A program made the translations under genes and the position numbers. This document shows positions 7,551-16,636 of a stretch of 64,000 bases of DNA, piece by piece. This DNA is from an uncultured Mailhella sp. Its GTDB lineage: Bacteria > Desulfobacterota > Desulfovibrionia > Desulfovibrionales > Desulfovibrionaceae. Under the pieces are notes generated by a model. That model searched no databases, was not told where the DNA came from, and saw only the letters and a program-made list of their open reading frames with translations. The DNA is taken from positions 73,544 to 137,543 of the forward strand of contig CAJTRG010000005.1 of assembly GCA_910578585.1 (NCBI GenBank). Direction: 5' to 3'. Position 1 is the first letter of the stretch; the number at the start of each line of letters is the position of its first letter.

Positions 7551-10466
7551 TTACGCAACTATACTTTTCAAATTTATGGAATATTGTTCCAACCTGTTAT
7601 AAAATGTTGATTTTTTCATATTGAGTATTTCCAGTGCGCCGCCGCTGCCATAAATTTTTCCCTTAGTCTTTTTGAGCACATAAATTATATATTGTTTTTC
7701 AACTTCTTCCAAAGACGGCACGGGTTCAGAAAGGGCAAAACCATCCACTTCCTTTTGCGGCACTATCTGCTGCGCTTCCCCTTGTTCTGCCTCATTATGA
7801 TAAAATTCCAGTTCTCCCAGCACCACATATTTTTCCAAAACACTGCACAATTCGCGAACATTGCCTTTCCAAACATGGTTATACAGTTTTTGATAATCAC
7901 TTTTAGGTATTTTGTTCATTTCCTTATCATATTTTGCGCAATAATAGGAATAAATATGCTGCACCAGCATGGGGAAATCTTTTTTGCGCTCGCGCAGGGA
8001 AGGAATAAGTATGGTCACCATGGAAATGCGGTAATACAAGTCTTCTCTGAAATTTCCCTGCATCACTTCTTTCCATAAGTCCTTATTGGTTGCCAAAATC
8101 AAGCGGAAATTGGAAAAAATTTGTTCATTTCCGCCCACGCGGTTGAATTTTTTATCCTGCAATACCCGCAATAATTTGATTTGCATGGGCATGGGCACGT
8201 CTGCAATTTCATCCAGGAACAAGGTTCCGTTATGCGCCAGCTCAAAAACACCTTTTTTCTGCTGCAATGCCCCGGTAAACGCACCTTTTTCATGTCCGAA
8301 AAGTTCGCTTTCAAAAAGTTCTGCCGGAACAGACGCTAAATGCACACAAATAAAAGGCATATTGACACGGCTGTTCTTATGGATATAGGAAGCAAGCTGT
8401 TCCTTTCCAACCCCGGTTTCCCCCGTAATTAAAATGGGCATATCGGTATAGGCAATATTTCTGACCTTTTCCAGGATTTGTCCCATATCATCACCCCAAT
8501 AGGGTTCCAATTCCTTTTGATATTTAAACGTTGTATTATAGGAATTTGCTATGGCTGTTGGCTGGAACCTGCTGACATTGCTGCGAATAAAGCAATGCAA
8601 AAACCAGGAAAAAGCCTTTTTCTCCATTTCATTAAAACCTAAAAATACGCCCTCATGCAAATCATTTTCCAAATACAAAACATACACAGAATAGGCATTT
8701 TTTGGAAAACAGAAAATACCAATACAATCAGAAAGCAGCGCATATTCAGGACTGAGCGCCGGATTGTTCAACACGCTCATGGCTTTTTCTTTAATAGAGG
8801 CAAAAGAAAATTTCTCTATTTCAATGGGACTAAAGTTGATGGAGCCAAGCCAAACTTCCTTTTGCTTGTCAATTTCAAAAAATGCCAAACGCTGTGCGCT
8901 CAATTCCTTTTGCAAAACAAGCAAAAACTGCTGAATATTGAAATAGTTTTGTACATTGTTTTCCAATGCCAGCAGCATATTCAGGCAATTATAAGTGGAA
9001 TAAAACGGTGCAGTATCAACAAGTTCCTGATGTGTATTTTTCTTTGCCTGCCAGTATGCTATTTTTTCCTGAACAAATTTGCGTTCTTTCTCTGAAACAC
9101 AGGCAAGCAGTTTAGTACCCATTTGTTCAATGAGTTCAATACATCCGGACTGGATAACTTGTTTAAATGCCTTTTCCAGATTTAATTTTTTCTCTCTTTT
9201 ATCCTGCGCCAAACAGGAGCGCCAATAATAAGCTATCCCAATTGTCACGCAGGAAACACCGGAAAGATAATAATCAACAAGGTTTTCAATGCTGTAATTT
9301 CCCAGATTTGCGCCCTTGTTCATCTGCAAATCAAACATCATTTCCATGATATGCGGATCTGTCATGGGCGCGATGAGTTTTCCATTCACAAAGGATTTCT
9401 CAGAATCTTCATTAATAATTTGAATGGCCTTTTGATACTCTTCCTGCAAATACCAATAATATGCCTTTGCGCGGCGGATAAAACTGGCAGGAACGTTTGC
9501 AGAAACTTTTGCCAAAAATTTTTCAGCCTCATCCATGCACTGCTTGGCTGCAATAAAATTTCGTTTATGCAAAAGCAAAAAGGCGGAGTGGCTCAGCCAG
9601 CGAATGGCAACATGCATTTTCCCTTTATATTTTGTGGCAATTCGAAAGGACTGAATAATCCCATAGGAAAAGTTGTAATCTTCCAGCGTCATTGCTCCAA
9701 GGCTGACTTTTAAACAGAAATATTCATGCAAATAGGTATAGGAATGATGAGAAAGCAGTGCATATTGCTCATAAATTTCCAGCGCAATATACATTTTTCC
9801 GCGGTAATAATTGAGCAGCCCTTTTACCAGCAATAAGAAAGATAATTCTTCCTGCGTTTCCACTTCAATGGTATTCAATTCCAATAAATATAAATCAATC
9901 GCTTCAATGCGCCGCGAATTAAAATTTTTAATTAAATACATCAGTATTTCTAAAAACAGGAGATAGGACTTGCGTATTTGCCCGTCATACTTCAGCAAAA
10001 GTTCTGTAAACTCAAGAAGTTTTGGGCACTGTATTGTTCTGAAATATAAAATAATTCCAAACAGCCTGTACAAAATATCCAGAATTTTTAATTTTTCGCC
10101 AATATTGCAAAGAGGGAGAAATATATGCAAATTATAAAGGCTGTCCATTATTTTATTCAAAATGGAAGAAACAGTATTTTGAAAAGAACTGACAGAATTT
10201 TCAGCATAGACTAACAAGGTTTCAATTTCATCCAATTCCGCCGCAAGGATTTTATGCAGGGATAAAATCAAATTATCAAAATCAGAATATTTTTTAGGCG
10301 CTGAACTGTTAAATTCTTCCAAAAACAAATCCGCAGTACGCGCTTCAATCAATTGAAGATAATTTTTAATGAGTATTTCCGCAGTACTGCCTGTATCATC
10401 AGAAACCTCTTTGCAATTTGCAAAAAGCTGCACAACTTTTGTATTTAATTCTTCAAAATCTGTCAT
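7551..10466 (-). CDS. Sigma-54-dependent transcriptional activator with large TPR-like sensor region
   Basis: A 971-aa enhancer-binding protein. The first ~640 residues are helical, without a recognisable receiver or PAS domain, and resemble the tetratricopeptide-type sensor arms of MalT-like regulators. The AAA+ domain has Walker A GETGVGKEQ (near 680), the sigma-54 contact loop GAFTGA (near 728) and Walker B LFLDEIAD. A Fis-type helix-turn-helix (ALEILNMKKSTFYNRLEQY) ends the protein. The start at 10466 has a GAGGGAT Shine-Dalgarno; the in-frame extension to 10541 would cross the operator repeats. It is divergent from a transporter-amidohydrolase operon that has a -24/-12 promoter, so it is very probably that operon's regulator. 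Confidence 0.9.
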   Translation of the reverse strand: MTDFEELNTKVVQLFANCKEVSDDTGSTAEILIKNYLQLIEARTADLFLEEFNSSAPKKYSDFDNLILSLHKILAAELDEIETLLVYAENSVSSFQNTVSSILNKIMDSLYNLHIFLPLCNIGEKLKILDILYRLFGIILYFRTIQCPKLLEFTELLLKYDGQIRKSYLLFLEILMYLIKNFNSRRIEAIDLYLLELNTIEVETQEELSFLLLVKGLLNYYRGKMYIALEIYEQYALLSHHSYTYLHEYFCLKVSLGAMTLEDYNFSYGIIQSFRIATKYKGKMHVAIRWLSHSAFLLLHKRNFIAAKQCMDEAEKFLAKVSANVPASFIRRAKAYYWYLQEEYQKAIQIINEDSEKSFVNGKLIAPMTDPHIMEMMFDLQMNKGANLGNYSIENLVDYYLSGVSCVTIGIAYYWRSCLAQDKREKKLNLEKAFKQVIQSGCIELIEQMGTKLLACVSEKERKFVQEKIAYWQAKKNTHQELVDTAPFYSTYNCLNMLLALENNVQNYFNIQQFLLVLQKELSAQRLAFFEIDKQKEVWLGSINFSPIEIEKFSFASIKEKAMSVLNNPALSPEYALLSDCIGIFCFPKNAYSVYVLYLENDLHEGVFLGFNEMEKKAFSWFLHCFIRSNVSRFQPTAIANSYNTTFKYQKELEPYWGDDMGQILEKVRNIAYTDMPILITGETGVGKEQLASYIHKNSRVNMPFICVHLASVPAELFESELFGHEKGAFTGALQQKKGVFELAHNGTLFLDEIADVPMPMQIKLLRVLQDKKFNRVGGNEQIFSNFRLILATNKDLWKEVMQGNFREDLYYRISMVTILIPSLRERKKDFPMLVQHIYSYYCAKYDKEMNKIPKSDYQKLYNHVWKGNVRELCSVLEKYVVLGELEFYHNEAEQGEAQQIVPQKEVDGFALSEPVPSLEEVEKQYIIYVLKKTKGKIYGSGGALEILNMKKSTFYNRLEQYSINLKSIVA

Positions 10467-10479
10467 ACTATCCCTCATA

Positions 10480-10531
10480 TCCAAATATTGGACATAGAAT
10501 ATCCATATTCTGGATATATCCATATTTTGGA
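10480..10531. promoter_or_regulatory. Three tandem TCCA-N5-TGGA palindromes (probable activator sites)
   Basis: Near-identical 13-bp palindromes lie at 10480-10492, 10502-10514 and 10519-10531, each reading TCCA(A/T)AT(A/T)(T/C)TGGA or a one-base variant. Their centres are 22 and 17 bp apart. They lie just upstream of the activator gene and roughly 95-140 bp upstream of the start expected from the sigma-54 promoter, the usual place for enhancer-type sites. They could serve both activation and autoregulation. Confidence 0.75.
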
Positions 10532-10596
10532 CATAAGTCAATGAAAAGTAATTTTAAATAATACACATCATTTCAGCAAGTTACAAAAATCACAAT

Positions 10597-10613
10597 TTGG
10601 TATGAAAATTGCT
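10597..10613 (+). promoter_or_regulatory. Sigma-54 (-24/-12) promoter of the transporter-amidohydrolase operon
   Basis: TTGGTATGAAAATTGCT matches the sigma-54 consensus: GG at 10599-10600 and GC at 10611-10612 with exactly 10 bases between them. The predicted start is near 10623, about 25 nt before the MFS start codon. The divergent neighbour encodes a GAFTGA-bearing sigma-54 activator. Confidence 0.8.
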
Positions 10614-10647
10614 CTATACTTAATATCTTACCAATGAAGGTGTCGCC

Positions 10648-11871
10648 ATGTTTTATGGATGGAAAATTACATTGCTCGGTTCAGCAGGGAACTTCCTGTT
10701 ACAAGGTTCTACCATTTACATTATGAACGCATTTATTGAACCTTTAAATACCCTCTATGGCTGGACGCGCTCAGACATCAGCACGATCATGTTTTTTGCT
10801 GCCATTGTCGGGGCATTCAGCATGCCTTTATTTTCCTCTCTGGCTCTGCACATTCCTTTGCGCATCATTATGGCAGCAGGCGCTTTAATTGGCGGTCTTT
10901 CTGCCATTGGCATGGGAATAACCGATAATCTTTATATTTTTGGCTTGCTCTTTGTGCTGACATGGGCTTCCGGGCAAGCCTTTGGCGGCGTCAGTGCCAA
11001 TATTTTAATCAATAAATGGTTCAGCCGTTATCAGGGAAAGGCTTTTGGCATTTGCAATATCGGGAATTCTTTAGCGGGCGCCATTCTTCCGCTCGTGCTC
11101 ATGCTTTTAATACAATACACGAACGTTTCCATATCCTGGATCATATATGGAACCATTATTTTATGTTTTGTCCCCATTTGTCTCTTTATCATTGTGGAAA
11201 AGCCTTCTGATATCAATCTCCATGTTGATAATATAAAAGATGCAGAAACAGAAAAAGAAATAAAAAATGATATCGTTATTCCTCTCAAGACAGTTTTGCG
11301 CTTCCCTGAAGTTTATTATATCGGATTCACCTTTGGTTTTATGCTTATGTCTTCAAGCAGCGTTCTCAGTCAGCTCAAACTGCGTTTTACAGACGTTGGT
11401 CTGGAATCCTTTACCGCCATGCTTTTGATGTGTCTGACTGCGTTTTTCTGTGCCGTTGCAAAATATCTTTGGGGCTGGCTCTGTGATAAGATTAGTCCTA
11501 TTTGGGTAACACGAATCTTGGTTCTTCTTCATATTGGTTCACTTTTCCTCTTGTTTGTTCCAACCAATATGGCTGTAATCCTTGTCTTTACCGTTTGTTT
11601 TGGCCTTGCTGCCGGCGGTTCCTGGGCTGTTATGCCTGCCATTACTGCCTTTTTATTCGGCAAGGAACGCTTTATTTCCACCTATAGAGCAATTTCTCCC
11701 TTTGTAATTTTGAAGGCTTTAGGATTTCTTTTGATTGGTTTTAGTTTCTCAATATTTGGCTCTTACAATGCAGCCTACTGTATTCTGATTACTGTTCTTT
11801 CCTGCTGTTTTATTTTGACATTGCGGATTAAGCCTTTACCCATTTCACAAAACACGCATACCCATGCGTAA
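10648..11871 (+). CDS. MFS transporter, oxalate/formate-antiporter-like
   Basis: A 407-aa, twelve-helix major facilitator with a short charged central loop (about residues 190-215). The N-terminal MFYGWKITLLGSAGNFLLQG and the WFSRYQGKAFGICNIG segment after helix 4 resemble the monocarboxylate/oxalate-formate antiporter group. It is the first gene behind the sigma-54 promoter, 24 nt ahead of tctC, so it probably moves the substrate of the operon or its product. The ligand is unknown, but a small organic anion is most likely from the family. Confidence 0.85.
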   Translation: MFYGWKITLLGSAGNFLLQGSTIYIMNAFIEPLNTLYGWTRSDISTIMFFAAIVGAFSMPLFSSLALHIPLRIIMAAGALIGGLSAIGMGITDNLYIFGLLFVLTWASGQAFGGVSANILINKWFSRYQGKAFGICNIGNSLAGAILPLVLMLLIQYTNVSISWIIYGTIILCFVPICLFIIVEKPSDINLHVDNIKDAETEKEIKNDIVIPLKTVLRFPEVYYIGFTFGFMLMSSSSVLSQLKLRFTDVGLESFTAMLLMCLTAFFCAVAKYLWGWLCDKISPIWVTRILVLLHIGSLFLLFVPTNMAVILVFTVCFGLAAGGSWAVMPAITAFLFGKERFISTYRAISPFVILKALGFLLIGFSFSIFGSYNAAYCILITVLSCCFILTLRIKPLPISQNTHTHA

Positions 11872-11895
11872 AACCATATACCTTTGGAGGCTATT

Positions 11896-12894
11896 ATGAA
11901 AAAAATCCTGGTAAGTGCACTTTGCAGTCTGGCAATTATATGCTCAGCATTCGCACAAGAAGCAAAAGCAGCATACCCTTACGACAGACCTATTAACATC
12001 GTTGTTCCCTTTGGCCCTGGCGGAAGTATGGATATTGCAGCAAGAATTTTAGGCGATTACTTCCTGCAAAAACACAAAATCAACGTAAACGTTATCAACA
12101 AACCCGGCGGCTCACAAGCTATTGGTATGAATGATGTTCTTCGTGCAAGACCTGACGGTTACACCATTGCATTCCCTACCTTCAGCGTACTTGCAACCAC
12201 ACCAAAACTTTCCAATGTCGGCTACGACATCAACAGCATTAAGCCTATTTGCCAAGTAACCACACTTCCTGCAACCATGGCTGTTCATAAGGATTCCGGC
12301 ATCAAGACTCTGGCTGACTTTATTGAAAAAGCTAAAGCTGATCCGGAAAACACTGTATTTGCAACCACAGCAGCTATTTCTTACCAACGCATTCTCTTCA
12401 CAAAAGTTTTAAACCGTTTCCACGAAGGTTTAAAAGTTCGTCACATTGCGTATAACAGCAACCACGAAGTAAGTACTGCTGTTCTTGGCAAGCACGTTAC
12501 TGCCGGTGTAAATATTCCTGCAAACACTGCTCCTTATGCTGAATCCGGCGACTTTAACGTTATCGCTATTGCCGGTACTGAACGTCACCCTGCCTTCCCT
12601 GATACCCCAACCTTTGCAGAAATTTACAAAGACCAAATGACTCCTGAAGACAACAGCTGGATTTCTGTTTCTTCCTGGGGCGGTTTCCTGACTTCCAACA
12701 AGGTTTCTGACGATAAGATTGAAATCCTGGACAAGCTGATCAAAGAAGCTTTGCAAGATCCTGAAGTTATTGAAAAGTTCAACAAGGTAAAGATTGATAT
12801 CGTTTATCTTGATTCCAAGGACTTCATGAAAGAAATCATTAACAGTTCTGATTTGGTTGACAGTCTTTTACAAGGCAGAAAAACATTAGATTAA
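11896..12894 (+). CDS. tctC: TctC-type solute-binding protein of a tripartite tricarboxylate transporter
   Basis: A periplasmic Bug-family receptor, 332 aa, with a signal peptide (MKKILVSALCSLAIICSAFA, cleaved before QEAKA). Mature features are YPYDRPINIVVPFGPGGSMD and NKPGGSQAIGMNDVLRARPDGYT, where the carboxylate-binding loops lie in this family. The ATG at 11896 is chosen because TTGGAGG precedes it; a TTG 12 nt upstream lies inside the Shine-Dalgarno. tctB and tctA follow. A long perfect hairpin between tctC and tctB may favour higher output of this receptor than of the membrane subunits. Confidence 0.93.
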   Translation: MKKILVSALCSLAIICSAFAQEAKAAYPYDRPINIVVPFGPGGSMDIAARILGDYFLQKHKINVNVINKPGGSQAIGMNDVLRARPDGYTIAFPTFSVLATTPKLSNVGYDINSIKPICQVTTLPATMAVHKDSGIKTLADFIEKAKADPENTVFATTAAISYQRILFTKVLNRFHEGLKVRHIAYNSNHEVSTAVLGKHVTAGVNIPANTAPYAESGDFNVIAIAGTERHPAFPDTPTFAEIYKDQMTPEDNSWISVSSWGGFLTSNKVSDDKIEILDKLIKEALQDPEVIEKFNKVKIDIVYLDSKDFMKEIINSSDLVDSLLQGRKTLD

Positions 12895-12904
12895 TCTCAG
12901 CATT

Positions 12905-12934
12905 GAATAAGGAAAGATTTTTCTTTCCTTATTC
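12905..12934 (+). promoter_or_regulatory. Intercistronic 13-bp perfect stem-loop between tctC and tctB
   Basis: GAATAAGGAAAGA and TCTTTCCTTATTC pair perfectly around a TTTT loop, beginning 11 nt after the tctC stop. No T-tract follows, so it is unlikely to be a full terminator. A 3'-protective or attenuating stem that raises tctC mRNA relative to tctBA is the likely role. Confidence 0.7.
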
Positions 12935-12969
12935 ATTCCCTCAAATTTATTACATGTATGGGAAATAAC

Positions 12970-13446
12970 ATGAAAAATAAAACTGACTTTTCAATAGGTA
13001 TAGGAATTTTAGTATTTTGTACTGTTATGCTCCAACAAATAATGCTGCTGCCGGCGCCTGCCGGTTCAGAATTATTCTCAGCCCGTTCATTTCCTTTAGG
13101 AATAGATATCTTTCTTTTCATTCTCTCTGCTCTTCTGGTTTATTCTTCTTTCAAAACCAAAAAAGTACAATCCGAATGGCCTGAAAACGCTATTAGAGTA
13201 AGAATAGGACTTATGGCTCTTTCCATTTTAGGCTATGTTCTGCTCTTCATTTTTGCAGGCGATCTCTCCATTCAAAACGCTTGGCCTATTGGTACTGTTT
13301 TTGCTGTTTCTACCTTTCTCTTTTTGATGATAGCCCAGCTCATCACCGGCTATAAGAATTGGGTCAAGATTTTTCTGATTGCAATTATTACAACCATATT
13401 CTTTTACTTCATCTTTGTACACTTTTTCAAAGTGCCACTTCCATAA
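12970..13446 (+). CDS. tctB: TctB-family small membrane subunit
   Basis: A 158-aa protein with four predicted helices (about residues 7-27, 40-58, 77-98 and 115-150), the layout of the small permease subunit of tripartite tricarboxylate transporters. The sequence is poorly conserved across the family, so the assignment rests on size, topology and its place between tctC and tctA. I prefer the ATG at 12970, preceded by GGGAA, to the ATG at 12958, which has no ribosome-binding site. Confidence 0.8.
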   Translation: MKNKTDFSIGIGILVFCTVMLQQIMLLPAPAGSELFSARSFPLGIDIFLFILSALLVYSSFKTKKVQSEWPENAIRVRIGLMALSILGYVLLFIFAGDLSIQNAWPIGTVFAVSTFLFLMIAQLITGYKNWVKIFLIAIITTIFFYFIFVHFFKVPLP

Positions 13447-13462
13447 CAGGGGGTAATTTACT

Positions 13463-14959
13463 ATGTTTGAAATGTTTATCAGTGCGTTTAGTTCTGCCAC
13501 TACCCTTGAAGCGCTTATTGCAAACTTTGTTGGTGTTGCCTTAGGTATTGTTTTTGGTGCCCTGCCTGGACTGACCGCCGTTATGGGTGTTGCATTATTG
13601 ATTCCTTTAACCTTTGGCTTCCCGCCGGTAACAGCGTTTTCAGCTCTTCTTGGTATGTACTGCGGAGCTATTTATGCCGGCAGTATTACGGCAATCTTAG
13701 TCAGCACCCCCGGCACAGCCGCGGCTGCCGCAACCATGCTGGAAGGCCCTAAACTGACGGAAAAAGGCCAATCTTTGAAAGCTCTTGAAATGACCACCTG
13801 GGCTTCCTTTATCGGCGGTGTTTTCTCCTGCTTTGTTTTGACAACCATTGCTCCGCAGCTGGCAACTTTTGCTCTGGATTTCAGTGCGCCCGAATATTTT
13901 GCCCTGGGCTTTTTCGGCTTGACCATTGTTGCCTCTCTTTCTGAAGGTGCTTTATTAAAAGGCTGTATTTCCGCTTGTCTTGGTCTGCTTATTGCCATGA
14001 TCGGCATGGATCCGCTTTCCGGGGATATGCGCATGACCTTTGGCAGCATCAACCTGATGAGCGGTGTGGCACTTGTTCCTGCCCTTGTTGGCCTGTATGC
14101 CCTGTCTCAAGTTCTTGTCACCCTTGAATCCACCCTCAAAGGAACCGTTTTAAACGCTGCCGATATTTCCCGCAAAGGCATTAGTCTCAAAGAATTTTGG
14201 TTTTGCAGAAAAGCCCTGACCTTAGGCTCAATTATTGGAACATTTGTAGGGATTATTCCTGCAACAGGCTCCGGTACAGCTTCCTTTGCCGCTTACAGCG
14301 AAACCAAGAGACATTCAAAAACCCCTGAAGAATTTGGCAATGGCTCCCTTGAAGGTATTGCCGCAACCGAATCTGCCAACAACGCGGTAACAGGCGGCGC
14401 ATTAATTCCGCTGTTGACCCTTGGCGTTCCCGGTGACGTTGTAACTGCGATTATGCTTGGCGCTCTGATGATCCAAGGCCTGACCCCCGGCCCGCTGCTT
14501 TTCCATGAACAGGGAACTCTTGTTTACAGTATCTTTATTGCGCTTTTCCTTTCCAACCTTTTCATGCTTATCTGCGGTTTAGGCTCTGTGCGCCTTTTTG
14601 CCAAGATCGTGCAAATCCCCGGCGGTATTTTAATGCCTATAGTCAGCACGCTTTGTGTTGTGGGTGCCTATGCTTTGAATAACAGCAACTTTGACCTGGT
14701 TTCCCTGATTTTCTTCGGCGGTCTGGGCTATATTCTGACCAAGGCCTCCATTCCTCTGGCTCCATTATTATTGGCAATGATTTTGTCCGGCATTATTGAA
14801 ACAAATTTCAGAAGAGCCATGAGCTTATTCAATAATGATTTTACCGTCTTCTTCACCCGGCCAATCAGTGCATTCTTTGTTCTCATAAGCCTGGTTATTC
14901 TGATTAGGATTATTTACAAGGAAATCAAGATGCACCGCAAACCAGCTGACAATAATTAG
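13463..14959 (+). CDS. tctA: TctA-family large membrane subunit
   Basis: A 498-aa, roughly twelve-helix permease. The family signatures are GALPGLTAVMGVALLIPLTF near the N-terminus, YCGAIYAGSITAILVSTPGT (residues ~70-90) and, in the second half, GIIPATGSGTASFAAY and TLGVPGDVVTAIMLGALM. It completes the TctCBA system, which imports carboxylates with a cation gradient. GGGGG lies 12 nt before the ATG. The amidohydrolase gene begins 9 nt after the stop, so import and hydrolysis are in one transcript. Confidence 0.95.
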   Translation: MFEMFISAFSSATTLEALIANFVGVALGIVFGALPGLTAVMGVALLIPLTFGFPPVTAFSALLGMYCGAIYAGSITAILVSTPGTAAAAATMLEGPKLTEKGQSLKALEMTTWASFIGGVFSCFVLTTIAPQLATFALDFSAPEYFALGFFGLTIVASLSEGALLKGCISACLGLLIAMIGMDPLSGDMRMTFGSINLMSGVALVPALVGLYALSQVLVTLESTLKGTVLNAADISRKGISLKEFWFCRKALTLGSIIGTFVGIIPATGSGTASFAAYSETKRHSKTPEEFGNGSLEGIAATESANNAVTGGALIPLLTLGVPGDVVTAIMLGALMIQGLTPGPLLFHEQGTLVYSIFIALFLSNLFMLICGLGSVRLFAKIVQIPGGILMPIVSTLCVVGAYALNNSNFDLVSLIFFGGLGYILTKASIPLAPLLLAMILSGIIETNFRRAMSLFNNDFTVFFTRPISAFFVLISLVILIRIIYKEIKMHRKPADNN

Positions 14960-14968
14960 GAGCGCTCT

Positions 14969-16618
14969 ATGACTGCTGCAACACAAATTTATTATAATGG
15001 CACTATTATTACTATGGATAAACAAGACTCCATAGTCACCCACCTCGCTGTAAAAGATGATACTATCCTTGCTGCCGGCTTTGAAGAAATAATGCAGTAT
15101 AAAGATGAAAATACCGTCTGCATTGACCTCAAGGGCAAAACCCTGCTTCCCGGCTTCTACGACGGACACAGCCACCTTATGCGTGCCGGACAGCAATATG
15201 TTTATTTCCTCGATCTTTCCGCATATCCCCTTGGGAATTTATATTCCCTTGAAGGTACTGCGCAAAAAATCAAAGAGCATATCAAAACAAAAGCAAAAGG
15301 AGAATGGATTATCGGCGGCGGCTTTGACGAAACAGCCCTCAAGGAAGCAAGACACTTTACCCTGCAGGAACTGGACGCCATTGCTCCGGAAAATCCCCTT
15401 ATGATCCGCCATATTTCCGGACATATTCTCTTGGCAAACTCCCTTGCCTATCAGCTGGCAGGCATCACCAAGGATACGCCTGACCCTGCCGGCGGCTGCT
15501 ACCGCCACGACGAAAACGGCAACCTGACCAGTGTGATTGAAGAACCCTATGCCATGGAACCGCTCTTTCGCGTCGGCCTGCCCATGACCGATGAAATGTG
15601 GCAAAATTCCGTTGAATATGCTTCAAAAATGTATATTGCAAAGGGTGTTACCACGGCTCAGGACGGCAATGTCACCCAAAGCATGTGGGATAATTTCTTT
15701 GAAGCCCACAAGAAGAATATGCTCCATTGCCGCGTGCAGCTGCTGCCCCGTTATCCTCTAGGCTATATGGATTTGGACAGCTTTGAAAATCCAAAATCAG
15801 GCACACAGCTGACTGATGATAAGTATATTTCCCTGGGCGCTGTCAAACTTATTCAAGACGGCAGTTTGCAGGCATATACCGGCTATTTGTCAAAGCCTTA
15901 CCACACAATGATTTACGATAGTCTGCCCAAGGATACCTGGACCGGCTACCCCATCCATCAAAGAGAAAAACTCTTTGAATTGATCCTGAAATTCCATAAA
16001 CAGGGCTGGCAAATTGCTATACATGGCAACGGTGACGCCGCCATTGAAGATATTATCAGCGCCTATGAATACGCTCAGCAAACATTCCCGCGCCCTGACC
16101 CTCGCCATATTGTAATCCACTGCCAAACCGTGCGCGAAGATCAGCTTGACCGTATGCAGAAAGCCAAGATCATTCCTTCCTTCTTTGTCACCCACACCTA
16201 TTTCTGGGGAGACAGACATAAAAATATCTTCTTGGGCAAAGAAAGGGCTGAACGGATTGACCCGCTGCAAAGCGCGCTGCGCCGCCGTATTCCTTTTACC
16301 CTGCACAACGATACCTATGTCACGCCTATTGATCCGCTGTTCTCTGTTTGGGCTGCTGTCAACAGAAAAACGGCAAAAGGAGAAATTTTAGGCGAAGATC
16401 AACAAATTGATGTGTACAGTGCTCTCAAATCCATTACTATTTGGGGCGCATACCAATTCCATGAGGAACAAATCAAGGGCAGCCTTGAAGCCGGTAAGCT
16501 GGCAGACTTTGTTATTCTTGAACAAAATCCTCTTGCCATTCCAAAGGAAGACATCAAAGGTATTGTGATTTCTTCAACTACTATTGGCGGCAAATGCGTT
16601 TACGGAACTCTTGAATAA
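14969..16618 (+). CDS. YtcJ-like metal-dependent amidohydrolase (amidohydrolase family 3)
   Basis: A 549-aa cytoplasmic enzyme. The first beta-sandwich segment (YYNGTIITMDKQDSIVTHLA) is followed by the metal motif LLPGFYDGHSHL near residue 65; further family elements are IHGNGDAAIEDIISAYE (metal His, around 350) and FTLHNDTYVTP near 445. It closes with the LEAGKLADFVILEQNP strand typical of composite-domain amidohydrolases. Family members hydrolyse amides or N-acyl/N-formyl bonds. Placement behind a carboxylate importer suggests that it splits the imported compound, but the substrate is not evident. Confidence 0.9.
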   Translation: MTAATQIYYNGTIITMDKQDSIVTHLAVKDDTILAAGFEEIMQYKDENTVCIDLKGKTLLPGFYDGHSHLMRAGQQYVYFLDLSAYPLGNLYSLEGTAQKIKEHIKTKAKGEWIIGGGFDETALKEARHFTLQELDAIAPENPLMIRHISGHILLANSLAYQLAGITKDTPDPAGGCYRHDENGNLTSVIEEPYAMEPLFRVGLPMTDEMWQNSVEYASKMYIAKGVTTAQDGNVTQSMWDNFFEAHKKNMLHCRVQLLPRYPLGYMDLDSFENPKSGTQLTDDKYISLGAVKLIQDGSLQAYTGYLSKPYHTMIYDSLPKDTWTGYPIHQREKLFELILKFHKQGWQIAIHGNGDAAIEDIISAYEYAQQTFPRPDPRHIVIHCQTVREDQLDRMQKAKIIPSFFVTHTYFWGDRHKNIFLGKERAERIDPLQSALRRRIPFTLHNDTYVTPIDPLFSVWAAVNRKTAKGEILGEDQQIDVYSALKSITIWGAYQFHEEQIKGSLEAGKLADFVILEQNPLAIPKEDIKGIVISSTTIGGKCVYGTLE

Positions 16619-16636
16619 TTTTTATAGGGAGAAATT

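Noticed and set aside
11884..11895. TTG start for tctC four codons upstream
   Set aside because: The TTG overlaps the GGAGG ribosome site that serves the ATG at 11896.
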